Assembly: GCF_016802725.1 (NCBI RefSeq)
Contig: NC_052665.1
Coordinates: forward strand, 12,902,501 to 12,966,500
Length of the DNA: 64,000 nucleotides
Source: Solenopsis invicta
Lineage: Eukaryota; Arthropoda; Insecta; Hymenoptera; Formicidae
Direction: 5' to 3'
The notes beneath the pieces are model-generated. The model was not told the origin of the DNA. It saw only the letters and a list, made by a program, of their open reading frames with translations, and ran no database searches. Each line of letters starts with the position of its first letter. The stretch's first letter is position 1. Made by a program: the position numbers and the translations under genes. This document shows positions 48,723-61,393 of this stretch, piece after piece.

Positions 48723-51700
48723 CAGAAGAGTTCTAACTTTTATCATGATGAATCGAATCACTAAAGTGAAAAACTAAAGACTTATATCGGTCAAAGTACG
48801 AAATTTTTGAGTAAAATTTTTTTTGTGAATTTCTCTAATATTTCTGCGTTCTGATAGCCACGCGAAGAGTTCTAACTTTTATCATGAGAATCGAATCGCT
48901 AAAGTGAAAAACGAAAGACTTACATCAGTCAAAGTTCGAAATATTTGAGTAAAATTTTTTTTGCCAATTTCTCCAATATTTCAGTGTTCGGAAACCCCCC
49001 AGATGAGTTCTAACTTTTATCATGATGGATTGAATTGCTAAAGTGTAAAACGTAAGAATTATTCCAGTCAATATTCGAAATTTTTGATTAATACCTTTTT
49101 TGCGAATTTCTCCAATATTTCTGAGTTCTGATAGCCACCCGAAGAGTTCTAACTTTTATAATAATGGATCGAATCGCTAAAGTGAAAAAAGAAAGACTTA
49201 TATCAGTCAAAGTTCGAAATTTTTGAGTAACATTTTTTTCGCGAATTTCTCCAATATTTCTGATTTCTGATAACCCCAGAAGAGTTCTAACTTTTATCAT
49301 GATGGATCAAATCGCTAAAGTGAAAAACGAAAGACTTATATCAGTCAAAGTTCGAAATTTTAGAGTAAAAGTTTTTTTGTGAATTTCTCTAATATCTCTG
49401 CGTTCTGATAGCAACCCGAAGATTTCTAACTTTTATCATAATGGATCGAATCGCTAAAGTGAAAAACGAAAGACTTATATCAGTCAAAGTTCGAAATTTT
49501 TGAGTAAAATTTTTTTGCGAATTTCTCCAATATCTCTGTGTTGTGATAGCCCAGAGGAGAGTTCTAACTTTTATCATAATGAATCGAATCGCTAAAGTGA
49601 AAGACGAAAGAGTTATATCAGTCAAAGTTCGAAATTTTTGAGTAAAATTGGTTTTTTTCCGAATTTCTCCAATATCTGTGTGTTCTGATTGCCCACAGAA
49701 AAGTTCTAACTTTTATCATGATGAATCGAATCGCTAAAGTGAAAAACGAAAGACTTATATCAGTCAAAGTTCGAAAATTTTGAGTAAAATTGGTTTTTTT
49801 CCGAATTTCTCCAATATCTCTGTGTTCTGATAGCCCACAGAAGAGTTATAAGTTTTATCACGATGTATCGAATCGCTGAAGTGTAAAAGGGAAGACTTAT
49901 ATCAGTCAAAGTTCGAAATTTTGAGTAAAATTTTTTTTGCGAATTTCTCCAATATTTCTGATTTCTGATAGCCCCCAGAAGAGTTCTAACTTTTATCATG
50001 ATGGATCGAATCGCTAAAGTGAAAAACGGAAGACTTATGTCAGTCAAAGTTCGAAATTTTTGGGTAAAATTTTTTTTGCCATATTCTCCTATATTTCTGT
50101 GTTCTGATAGCCCCAGAAAATTTCTAACTTTTATCATGATGGATCGAATCGCTAAAGTGAAAAACGAAACACTTATATCAGTCCAAGTTCGAAATTTTTG
50201 AGTAAAATTTTTTTTGTGAATTTCTCTAATATCTCTGCGTTCTGATAGCCACCCGAAGAGTTCTAACTTTTATCATGATGGATCGAATCGCTAAAATGAA
50301 AAACGAAAGACTTATATGAGTCAAACTTCGAAATTTTTGAGTAAAATTATTTTTGCGAATTTCTCCAATATTTCTGTGTTCTGATAACCCCCAGAAGAGT
50401 TCTAACTTTTATCATGATGGATCGAATCGCTAAAGTGAAAAACGAAAGACTTATATCAGACCAAAATTTTTGAGAAAAATTTTTTTTGCGAATTTCTCCA
50501 ATATTTCTGTGTTCTGATAGCCCCCAGAAGAGTTCTAACTTTTATCATGATGGATCGAATCGCTAAAGTGAAAAAGGAAAGTCTTATATCAGTCAAACTT
50601 CGAAATATTTGAGTAAAATTTTTTTTGCGACTTTCTCCAATATCTCTGTGTTCTGATAGTCCCCAGAAGAATATTAACTTTTTTCATGATGGATCGAATC
50701 GCTAAAGTGAAAAACGAAAGACTTATATCAGACCAAAATTTTTGAGAAAAATTTTTTTTGCGAATTTCTCCAATATTTCTGTGTTCTGATAGCCCCCAGA
50801 AAAGTTCTAACTTTTATCATGATGGATCGAATCGCTAAAGTGAAAAAGGAATGTCTTATATCAGTCAAACTTTGAAATATCTGAGTAAAATTTTTTTTGC
50901 GACTTTCTCCAATATCTCTGTGTTCTGATAGTCCCCAGAAGACTATTAACTTTTTTCATGATGGATCGAATCGCTAAAGTGAAAAACGAAACACTTATAT
51001 CAGTCAAAGTTCGAAATTTTTGAGGAAAATTGGTTTTTTTCCGAATTTCTCCAATATCTCTGTGTTCTGATAACCCACAGAAGAGGTATAACTTTTATCA
51101 TGATGTATCGAATCGCTGAAGTGAAAAAGGAAAGACTTATATCAGTCAAAGTTCGAAAATTTTGAGTAAAATTTTTTTGCGAATTTCTCCAATATCTCTG
51201 TGTTCTGATAGCCCAGAGAAGAGTTCTAACTTTTATCATGATGGATCGAATCGCTAAAGTGAAAAACGAAAGACTTATATCGGTCAAAGTTCGAAATTTT
51301 TGAGTAAAACTTTTTTCCGAATTTCTCCAATATTTCTGTGTTCTGATAGCCACCAGAAGAGTTCTAACTTTTATCATGATGGATCGAATCGCTAAAGTGA
51401 AAAAGGAAAGACTTATATCAGTCAAACTTCGAAATATTTGAGTAAAATTTTTTTTGCGACTTTCCCCAATATCTCTGTGTTCTGATAACCCCCAGAAGAG
51501 TATTAACTTTTTTCATGATGGATCGAATCGCTAAACTGAAAAACGAAAGACTTATATCAGACCAAAATTTTTGAGAAAAATTTTTTTTCCGAATTTCTCC
51601 AATATTTCTGTGTTCTGATAGCCCCCAGAAGAGTTCTAACTTTTATCATGATGGATCGAATCGCTAAAGTGAAAAAGGAAAGCCTTATATTAGTCAAACT

Positions 51701-52299
51701 TTGAAATATCTGAGTAAAATTTTTTTTGCGACTTTCTCCAATATCTCTGTGTTCTGATAGTCCCCAGAAGAGTATTAACTTTTTCCATGATGGATCGAAT
51801 CGCTAAAGTGAAAAACGAAAGACTTATATCAGACCAAAATTTTTCAGAAAAATTTTTTTTCCGAATTTCTCCAATATTTCTGTGTTCTGATAGCCCCCAG
51901 AAGAGTTCTAACTTTTATCATGATGGATCGAATCGCTAAAGTGAAAAACGAAAGACTTATATCAGACCAAAATTTTTGAGAAAAATTTTTTTTGCGAATT
52001 TCTCCAATATTTCTGTGTTCTGATAGCCCACAGAAGAGTTCTAACTTTTATCATGATGGATCGAATCGCTAAAGTGAAAAAGGAAAGACTTATATCAGTC
52101 AAACTTTAAAATATCTGAGCAAAATTTTTTTCGCGACTTTCTCCAATATCTCTGTGTTCTGATAGTCCCCAGAAGAGTATTAACTTTTTTCATGATGGAT
52201 CGAATCGCTAAAGTGAAAAACGAAAGACTTATATCAGACCAAAATTTTTGAGAAAAACTTTTTTTGCGAATTTCTCCAATATTTCTGTGTTCTGATTGC

Positions 52300-54180
52300 C
52301 CCCAGAAGAGTTCTAACTTTTATCATGATGGATCGAATCGCTAAAGTGAAAAAGGAAAGACTTATATCAGTCAAACTTCGAAATATTTGAGTAAAATTTT
52401 TTTTGCGACTTTCCCCAATATCTCTGTGTTCTGATAACTCCCAGAAGAGTATTAACCTTTTTCATGATGTATCGAATCGCTAAAGTGAAAAACGAAAGAC
52501 TTATATCAGACCAAAATTTTTGAGAAGAATTTTTTTGGCGATTTTCTACAATATTTCAGTGTTCTGATAGCCCCCAGAAGAGTTCTAACTTTTATCATGA
52601 TGTATCGAATTGCTAAAGTGAAAAACGAAAGACTTATATCAGTCAAACTTCGAAATATTTGAGTAAAATTTTTTTTGCGACTTTCTCCAATATCTCTGTG
52701 TTCTGATAGTCCCCAGAAGAATATTAACTTTTTTCATGATGGATCGAATCGCTAAAGTGAAAAACGAAAGACTTATATCAGACCAAAATTTTTGAGAAGA
52801 ATTTTTTTTGCGATTTTCTACAATATTTCTGTGTTCTGATAGCCCCCAGAAAAGTTCTAACTTTTATCATGATGGATCGAATCGCTAAAGTGAAAAAGGA
52901 ATGTCTTATATCAGTCAAACTTTGAAATATCTGAGTAAAATTTTTTTTGCGACTTTCTCCAATATCTCTGTGTTCTGATAGTCCCCAGAAGACTATTAAC
53001 TTTTTTCATGATGGATCGAATCGCTAAAGTGAAAAACGAAACACTTATATCAGTCAAAGTTCGAAATTTTTGAGGAAAATTGGTTTTTTTCCGAATTTCT
53101 CCAATATCTCTGTGTTCTGATAACCCACAGAAGAGGTATAACTTTTATCATGATGTATCGAATCGCTGAAGTGAAAAAGGAAAGACTTATATCAGTCAAA
53201 GTTCGAAATTTTTGAGTAAAATTTTTTTGTGAATTTCTCCAATATTTCTGTGTTCTGATAGCCCAGAGAAGAGTTCTAACTTTTATCATAATGAATCGAA
53301 TCGCTAAAGTGAAAGACGAAAGAGTTATATCAGTCAAAGTTCGAAATTTTTGAGTAAAATTGGTTTTTTTCCGAATTTCTCCAAAATCTCTGTGTTCTGA
53401 TTGCCCACAGAAGAGTTATAACTTTTATCATGATGAATCGAATCGCTGAAGTGTAAAACGAAAGACTTATATCAGTTAAAATACGAAATTTTTGAGGAAA
53501 ATTTTTTTTGCCAATTTCTCCAATATTTCTGTGTTCTGATCGCCCTCAGAGGATTTCTAACTTTTATCATGATGGATCGAATCGCTAAAGTGATAAACGA
53601 AAGACTTATATCAGTCAAAGTTCGAAAATTTTGAGTAAAATTTTTTTGCGTATTTCTCCAATATCTCTGTGTTGTGATAGACCAGAGAAGAGTTCTAACT
53701 TTTATCATAATGAATCGAATCGCTAAAGTGAAGGACGAAAGAGTTATATCAGTCAAACTACGAAATTATTGAGTAAAATTATTTTTGCGATTTTCTCCAA
53801 TATCTGTGTGTTCTGATAGCCCCCAGAAGACTTCTAACTTTTATCATGATGGATCGAATCGCTAAAGTGAAAAACGAAAGACTTATATCGGTCAAAGTTC
53901 GAAATTTTTGAGTAAAACTTTTTTCCGAATTTCTCCAATATTTCTGTGTTCTGATAGCCCCCAGAAGAGTTCTAACTTTTATCATGATGGATCGAATCGC
54001 TAAAGTGAAAAAGGAAAGACTTATATCAGTCAAACTTCGAAATATTTGAGTAAAATTTTTTTTGCGACTTTCCCCAATATCTCTGTGTTCTGATAACCCC
54101 CAGAAGAGTATTAACTTTTTTCATGATGGATCGAATCGCTAAACTGAAAAACGAAAGACTTATATCAGACCAAAATTTTT
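52300..54180 (+). repeat. Long satellite segment repeated 3290 bp downstream
   Basis: The block matches 55590-57470 almost base for base, including rare variants such as GAAGAATTTTTTTGGCG (52524/55814), GATCGCCCTCAGAGGA (53538/56828) and GTGATAGACCAGAGAAG (53672/56962). This is a recent duplication of many monomers at once. Confidence 0.8.
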
Positions 54181-55589
54181 CAGAAAAATTTGTTTTCCGA
54201 ATTTCTCCAATATTTCTGTGTTCTGATAGCCCCCAGAAGAGTTCTAACTTTTATCATGATGGATCGAATCGCTAAAGTGAAAAAGGAAAGACTTATATCA
54301 GTCAAACATCGAAATATTTGAGTAAAATTTTTTTTGCGACTTTCCCCAATATCTCTGTGTTCTGATAACCCCCAGAAGAGTATTAACTTTTTTCATGATG
54401 GATCGAATCGCTAAAGTGAAAAACGAAAGACTTATATCAGACCAAAATTTTTGAGAAAAATTTTTTTTGCGAATTTCTCCAATATTTCTGTGTTTTGATA
54501 GCCCCCAGAAGAGTTCTAACTTTTATCATGATGGATCGAATCGCTAAAGTGAAAAAGGAAAAACTTATATCAGTCAAACTTCGAAATATTTGAGTAAAAT
54601 TTTTTTTGCGACTTTCCCCAATATCTCTGTGTTCTGATAACTCCCAGAAGAGTATTAACTTTTTTCATGATGGATCGAATCGCTAAAGTGAAAAACGAAA
54701 GACTTATATCAGACCAAAATTTTTGAGAAAAATTTTTTTTGCGAATTTCTCCAATATTTCTGTATTCTGATAGCCCACAGAAGAGTTCTAACTTTTATCA
54801 TGATGGATCGAATCGCTAAAGTGAAAAAGGAAAGTCTTATATCAGTCAAACTTTAAAATATCTGAGCAAAATTTTTTTCGCGACTTTCTCCAATATCTCT
54901 GTGTTCTGATAGTCCCCAGAAGAATATTAACTTTTTTCATGATGGATCGAATCGCTAAAGTGAAAAACGAAAGACTTATATCAGACCAAAATTTTTGAGA
55001 AAAACTTTTTTTGCGAATTTCTCCAATATTTCTGTGTTCTGATTGCCCCCAGAAGAGTTCTAACTTTTATCATGATGGATCGAATTGCTAAAGTGAAAAA
55101 GGAAAGTCTTATATCAGTCAAACATTGAAATATTTGAGTAAAACTTTTTTTGCGACTTTCTCCAATATCTCTGTGTTCTGATAATCCCCAGAAGAATATT
55201 AACTTTTTTCATGATGGATCGAATCGCTAAAGTGAAAAACGAAAAACTTATATCAGACCAAAATTTTTCAGAAAAATTTTTTTTCGAATTTCTCCAATAT
55301 TTCTGTGTTCTGATAGCCCCCAGAAGAGTTCTAACTTTTATCATGATGGATCGAATCGCTAAAGTGAAAAAAGAAAGACTTATATCAGTCAAACTTCGAA
55401 ATATTTGAGTAAAATTTTTTTTGCGACTTTCCCCAATATCTCTGTGTTCTGATAACCCCCAGAAGAGTATTAACTTTTTTCATGATGGATCGAATCGCTA
55501 AAGTGAAAAACGAAAGACTTATATCAGACCAAAATTTTTGAGAAAAATTTTTTTTGCGAATTTCTCCAATATTTCTGTGTTTTGATAGC

Positions 55590-57470
55590 CCCCAGAAGAG
55601 TTCTAACTTTTATCATGATGGATCGAATCGCTAAAGTGAAAAAGGAAAGACTTATATCAGTCAAACTTCGAAATATTTGAGTAAAATTTTTTTTGCGACT
55701 TTCCCCAATATCTCTGTGTTCTGATAACTCCCAGAAGAGTATTAACATTTTTCATGATGGATCGAATCGCTAAAGTGAAAAACGAAAGACTTATATCAGA
55801 CCAAAATTTTTGAGAAGAATTTTTTTGGCGATTTTCTACAATATTTCAGTGTTCTGATAGCCCCCAGAAGAGTTCTAACTTTTATCATGATGTATCGAAT
55901 CGCTAAAGTGAAAAACGAAAGACTTATATCAGTCAAACTTCGAAATATTTGAGTAAAATTTTTTTTGCGACTTTCTCCAATATCTCTGTGTTCTGATAGT
56001 CCCCAGAAGAATATTAACTTTTTTCATGATGGATCGAATCGCTAAAGTGAAAAACGAAAGACTTATATCAGACCAAAATTTTTGAGAAAAATTTTTTTTG
56101 CGAATTTCTCCAATATTTCTGTGTTCTGATAGCCCCCAGAAAAGTTCTAACTTTTATCATGATGGATCGAATCGCTAAAGTGAAAAAGGAATGTCTTATA
56201 TCAGTCAAACTTTGAAATATCTGAGTAAAATTTTTTTTGCGACTTTCTCCAATATCTCTGTGTTCTGATAGTCCCCAGAAGACTATTAACTTTTTTCATG
56301 ATGGATCGAATCGCTAAAGTGAAAAACGAAACACTTATATCAGTCAAAGTTCGAAATTTTTGAGGAAAATTGGTTTTTTTCCGAATTTCTCCAATATCTC
56401 TGTGTTCTGATAACCCACAGAAGAGGTATAACTTTTATCATGATGTATCGAATCGCTGAAGTGAAAAAGGAAAGACTTATATCTGTCAAAGTTCGAAATT
56501 TTTGAGTAAAATTTTTTTGTGAATTTCTCCAATATTTCTGTGTTCTGATAGCCCAGAGAAGAGTTCTAACTTTTATCATAATGAATCGAATCGCTAAAGT
56601 GAAAGACGAAAGAGTTATATCAGTCAAAGTTCGAAATTTTTGAGTAAAATTGGTTTTTTTCCGAATTTCTCCAAAATCTCTGTGTTCTGATTGCCCACAG
56701 AAGAGTTATAACTTTTATCATGATGAATCGAATCGCTGAAGTGTAAAACGAAAGACTTATATCAGTTAAAATACGAAATTTTTGAGGAAAATTTTTTTTG
56801 CCAATTTCTCCAATATTTCTGTGTTCTGATCGCCCTCAGAGGATTTCTAATTTTTATCATGATGGATCGAATCGCTAAAGTGATAAACGAAAGACTTATA
56901 TCAGTCAAAGTTCGAAAATTTTGAGTAAAATTTTTTTGCGTATTTCTCCAATATCTCTGTGTTGTGATAGACCAGAGAAGAGTTCTAACTTTTATCATAA
57001 TGAATCGAATCGCTAAAGTGAAGGACGAAAGATTTATATCAGTCAAACTACGAAATTATTGAGTAAAATTATTTTTGCGATTTTCTCCAATATCTGTGTG
57101 TTCTGATAGCCCCCAGAAGACTTCTAACTTTTATCATGATGGATCGAATCGCTAAAGTGAAAAACGAAAGACTTATATCGGTCAAAGTTCGAAATTTTTG
57201 AGTAAAACTTTTTTCCGAATTTCTCCAATATTTCTGTGTTCTGATAGCCACCAGAAGAGTTCTAACTTTTATCATGATGGATCGAATCGCTAAAGTGAAA
57301 AAGGAAAGACTTATATCAGTCAAACTTCGAAATATTTGAGTAAAATTTTTTTTGCGACTTTCCCCAATATCTCTGTGTTCTGATAACCCCCAGAAGAGTA
57401 TTAACTTTTTTCATGATGGATCGAATCGCTAAACTGAAAAACGAAAGACTTATATCAGACCAAAATTTTT
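55590..57470 (+). repeat. Second copy of the long satellite segment
   Basis: Partner of 52300-54180 at a constant 3290-bp offset. The sub-block 56141-56530 has a third copy at 50811-51200 (offset 2040 from the 52851 copy). Confidence 0.8.
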
Positions 57471-58947
57471 GAGAAAAATTTTTTTTGCGAATTTCTCCAA
57501 TATTTCTGTGTTCTGATAGCCCCCAGAAGAGTTCTAACTTTTATCATGATGGATCGAATCGCTAAAGTGAAAAAGGAAAGCCTTATATTAGTCAAACTTT
57601 GAAATATCTGAGTAAAATTTTTTTTGCGACTTTCTCCAACATCTCTGTGTTCTGATAGTCCCCAGAAGAGTATTAACTTTTTCCATGATGGATCGAATCG
57701 CTAAAGTGAAAAACGAAAGACTTATATCAGACCAAAATTTTTCAGAAAAATTTTTTTTCCGAATTTCTCCAATATTTCTGTGTTCTGATAGCCCCCAGAA
57801 GAGTTCTAACTTTTATCATGATGGATCGAATCGCTAAAGTGAAAAAGGAAAGACTTATATCAGTCAAACATCGAAATATTTGAGTAAAATTTTTTTTGCG
57901 ACTTTCCCCAATATCTCTGTGTTCTGATAACCCCCAGAAGAATATTAACTTTTTTCATGATGGATCGAATCGCTAAAGTGAAAAACGAAAGACTTATATC
58001 AGACCAAAATTTTTGAGAAAAACTTTTTTTGCGAATTTCTCCAATATTTCTGTGTTTTGATAGCCCCCAGAAGAGTTCTAACTTTTATCATGATGGATCG
58101 AATCGCTAAAGTGAAAAAGGAAAGACTTATATCAGTCAAACTTCGAAATATTTGAGTAAAATTTTTTTTGCGACTTTCCCCAATATCTCTGTGTTCTGAT
58201 AACTCCCAGAAGAGTATTAACTTTTTTCATGATGGATCGAATCGCTAAAGTGAAAAACGAAAGACTTATATCAGACCAAAATTTTTGAGAAAAATTTTTT
58301 TTGCGAATTTCTCCAATATTTCTGTGTTCTGATAGCCCACAGAAGAGTTCTAACTTTTATCATGATGGATCGAATCGCTAAAGTGAAAAAGGAAAGTCTT
58401 ATATCAGTCAAACTTTAAAATATCTGAGCAAAATTTTTTTCGCGACTTTCTCCAATATCTCTGTGTTCTGATAGTCCCCAGAAGAGTATTAACTTTTTTC
58501 ATGATGGATCGAATCGCTAAAGTGAAAAACGAAAGACTTATATCAGACCAAAATTTTTGAGAAAAACTTTTTTTGCGAATTTCTCCAATATTTCTGTGTT
58601 CTGATAGCCCCCAGAAGAGTTCTAACTTTTATCATGATGGATCGAATCGCTAAAGTGAAAAAGGAAAGTCTTATATCAGTCAAACATTGAAATATTTGAG
58701 TAAAACTTTTTTTGCGACTTTCTCCAATATCTCTGTGTTCTGATAATCCCCAGAAGAATATTAACTTTTTTCATGATGGATCGAATCGCTAAAGTGAAAA
58801 ACGAAAGACTTATATCAGACCAAAATTTTTGAGAAAAATTTTTTTTGCGAATTTCTCCAATATTTCTGTATTTTGATAGCCCCCAGAAGAGTTCTAACTT
58901 TTATCATGATGAATCGAATCGCTAAAGTGAAAAAGGAAAGACTTATA

Positions 58948-60830
58948 TCAGTCAAACTTCGAAATATTTGAGTAAAATTTTTTTTGCGACTTTCTCCAAT
59001 ATCTCTGTGTTCTGATAGTCCCCAGAAGAATATTAACTTTTTTCATGATGGATCGAATCGCTAAAGTGAAAAACGAAAGTCTTATATCAGACCAAAATTT
59101 TTCAGAAAAATTTTTTTTCCGAATTTCTCCAATATTTCTGTTTCTGATAGCCCCCAGAAGAGTTCTAACTTTTATCATGATGGATCGAATCGCTAAAGTG
59201 AAAAAGGAAAGACTTATATCTGTCAAACTTCGAAATATTTGAGTAAAATTTTTTTTGCGACTTTCCCCAATATCTCTGTGTTCTGATAACCCCCAGAAGA
59301 GTATTAACTTTTTTCATGATGGATCGAATCGCTAAAATGAAAAACGAAAGACTTATATCAGACCAAAATTTTTGAGAAAAATTTTTTTTGCGAATTTCTC
59401 CAATATTTCTGTGTTCGGATAGCCCCCAGAAGAGTTCTAACTTTTATCATGATGGATCGAATCGCTAAAGTGAAAAAGGAAAGTCTTATATCAGTCAAAC
59501 TTCGAAATATTTGAGTAAAATTTTTTTTGCGACTTTCCCCAATATCTCTGTGTTCTGATAACCCCCAGAAGAGTATTAACTTTTTTCATGATGGATCGAA
59601 TCGCTAAAGTGAAAAACGAAAGACTTATATCAGACCAAAATTTTTGAGAAAAATTTTTTTTGCGAATTTCTCCAATATTTCTGTGTTTTGATAGCCCCCA
59701 GAAGAGTTCTAACTTTTATCATGATGGATCGAATCGCTAAAGTGAAAAAGGAAAGACTTATATCAGTCAAACTTCGAAATATTTGAGTAAAATTTTTTTT
59801 GCGACTTTCCCCAATATCTCTGTGTTCTGATAACTCCCAGAAGAGTATTAACCTTTTTCATGATGGATCGAATCGCTAAAGTGAAAAACGAAAGACTTAT
59901 ATCAGACCAAAATTTTTGAGAAGAATTTTTTTGGCGATTTTCTACAATATTTCAGTGTTCTGATAGCCCCCAGAAGAGTTCTAACTTTTATCATGATGTA
60001 TCGAATCGCTAAAGTGAAAAACGAAAGACTTATATCAGTCAAACTTCGAAATATTTGAGTAAAATTTTTTTTGCGACTTTCTCCAATATCTCTGTGTTCT
60101 GATAGTCCCCAGAAGAATATTAACTTTTTTCATGATGGATCGAATCGCTAAAGTGAAAAACGAAAGTCTTATATCAGACCAAAATTTTTCAGAAAAATTT
60201 TTTTTCCGAATTTCTCCAATATTTCTGTTTCTGATAGCCCCCAGAAGAGTTCTAACTTTTATCATGATGGATCGAATCGCTAAAGTGAAAAAGGAAAGAC
60301 TTATATCTGTCAAACTTCGAAATATTTGAGTAAAATTTTTTTTGCGACTTTCCCCAATATCTCTGTGTTCTGATAACCCCCAGAAGAGTATTAACTTTTT
60401 TCATGATGGATCGAATCGCTAAAATGAAAAACGAAAGACTTATATCAGACCAAAATTTTTGAGAAAAATTTTTTTTGCGAATTTCTCCAATATTTCTGTG
60501 TTCGGATAGCCCCCAGAAGAGTTCTAACTTTTATCATGATGGATCGAATCGCTAAAGTGAAAAAGGAAAGTCTTATATCAGTCAAACATTGAAATATTTG
60601 AGTAAAATTTTTTTTGCGACTTTCTCCAATATCTCCGTGTTCTGATAGTCCCCAGAAGAGTATTAACTTTTTTCATGATGGATCGAATCGCTAAAGTGAA
60701 AAACGAAAGACTTATATCAGACCAAAATTTTTGAGAAAAACTTTTTTTGCGAATTTCTCCAATATTTCTGTGTTCTGATTGCCCCCAGAAGAGTTCTAAC
60801 TTTTATCATGATGGATCGAATCGCTAAAGT
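58948..60830 (+). repeat. 1087-bp satellite superunit, tandem
   Basis: 58948 onward matches 60035 onward at a constant 1087-bp offset (about four dimers). Both carry a unique 3-bp loss that gives ATTTCTGTTTCTGATAG (59138/60225) and the variant CTAAAATGAAAAACG. Confidence 0.75.
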
Positions 60831-60835
60831 GAAGG

Positions 60836-61393
60836 CTCCGGGAAGGTACCTTCCCCAGGAGGTGGAAGAGGGCCCGGCTTGTCCTCCTTAAAAAGGAGGG
60901 CAAGCCCGCGAAGAGTCCCTCCGCGTACAGGCCCCTCTGTATGCTGGATGATGCGGGTAAGATCTTCGAGCGAATAATCGCTAACCGCATCATCCGGCAT
61001 ATGGCCCGGAATGGTCCTGAACTGTCCCCCAAACAATACGGGTTCCGAGAGGCTCGATCGACAATTGACGCGATACGTCAGGTTCGGTCCCTCTCGGAAT
61101 CCCTAACGGGGGACGGGATGGTGGCGTTGGCGATATCCCTGGATATCGCCAACGCCTTTAATAGTCTCCCTTGGGGCGAGGTGGTGGCGGCGCTGAGCGA
61201 GTACTTTCGCCTGCCGCCCTACCTCGTCGCCATCGTTCAGGACTATTTCCGGGATAGGGAGCTGGAGTTCCGCGACAAAGACGGACTCCAGCAGCGGAGG
61301 GACGTGTCATGTGGCGTTCCACAGGGGTCCGTGTTGGGCCCCCTGCTATGGAACGCCGCATACGACAAAGTGCTCCGCACGGCCCTCCCCCCC
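60836..61393 (+). pseudogene. Non-LTR retrotransposon ORF2, reverse transcriptase (5' part, frame 1)
   Basis: The open frame enters at 60836 without a start codon and reads KEGKPAKSPSAYRPLCMLDD, an RT finger motif, then QYGFREARSTIDAI, motif A SLDIANAFNSLPW (catalytic D codon at 61142) and motif B GVPQGSVLGPLLW (from about 61313). The product would copy element RNA at a nicked target site in the nucleus. The frame is lost at a run of seven C (61387-61393), and the next motif is in another frame, so this copy cannot make an intact RT. The missing upstream part would hold the endonuclease. An assembly error in the C run is possible. Confidence 0.85.

Larger units (their letters stand above)
48724..60833 (+). 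repeat. Satellite DNA array, about 139/133-bp monomers with higher-order structure
   Basis: About 90 head-to-tail monomers. A typical unit starts AGTTCTAACTTTTATCATGA, continues GGATCGAATCGCTAAAGTGA, then a TTCGAAATTTTTGAG block, an 8-T run, CGAATTTCTCCAATATTTCT and GATAGCCCCCAGAAG. Monomer length is 138-139 bp from 48.7 to 50.4 kb. From about 50440 two types alternate over much of the array: type A (139 bp, CAGTCAAACTTCG) and type B (133 bp, CAGACCAAAATTTTT, with TATTAACTTTTTTC), giving a 272-bp dimer. The edge monomers at the left are the most diverged. Monomer length is not a multiple of three and the minus-strand ORFs shift between copies, so they are not genes. Pericentromeric or centromeric location is possible but unproven. 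Confidence 0.95.

Noticed and set aside
48537..48764. His-rich ORF, possible metal-binding peptide
   Set aside because: Pure ATC/GCC trinucleotide repeat translation.
49088..60313. Many minus-strand ORFs with the repeated peptide SLSFFTLAIRSIMIKVRTLL
   Set aside because: They are translations of the satellite. Most monomers are 139 or 133 bp, so the frame changes each unit, and ORFs survive only where stop codons happen to be absent.
48724..60833. CRISPR-like array of regular repeats
   Set aside because: Repeats are contiguous with no unique spacers, and the context is eukaryotic. It is satellite DNA.
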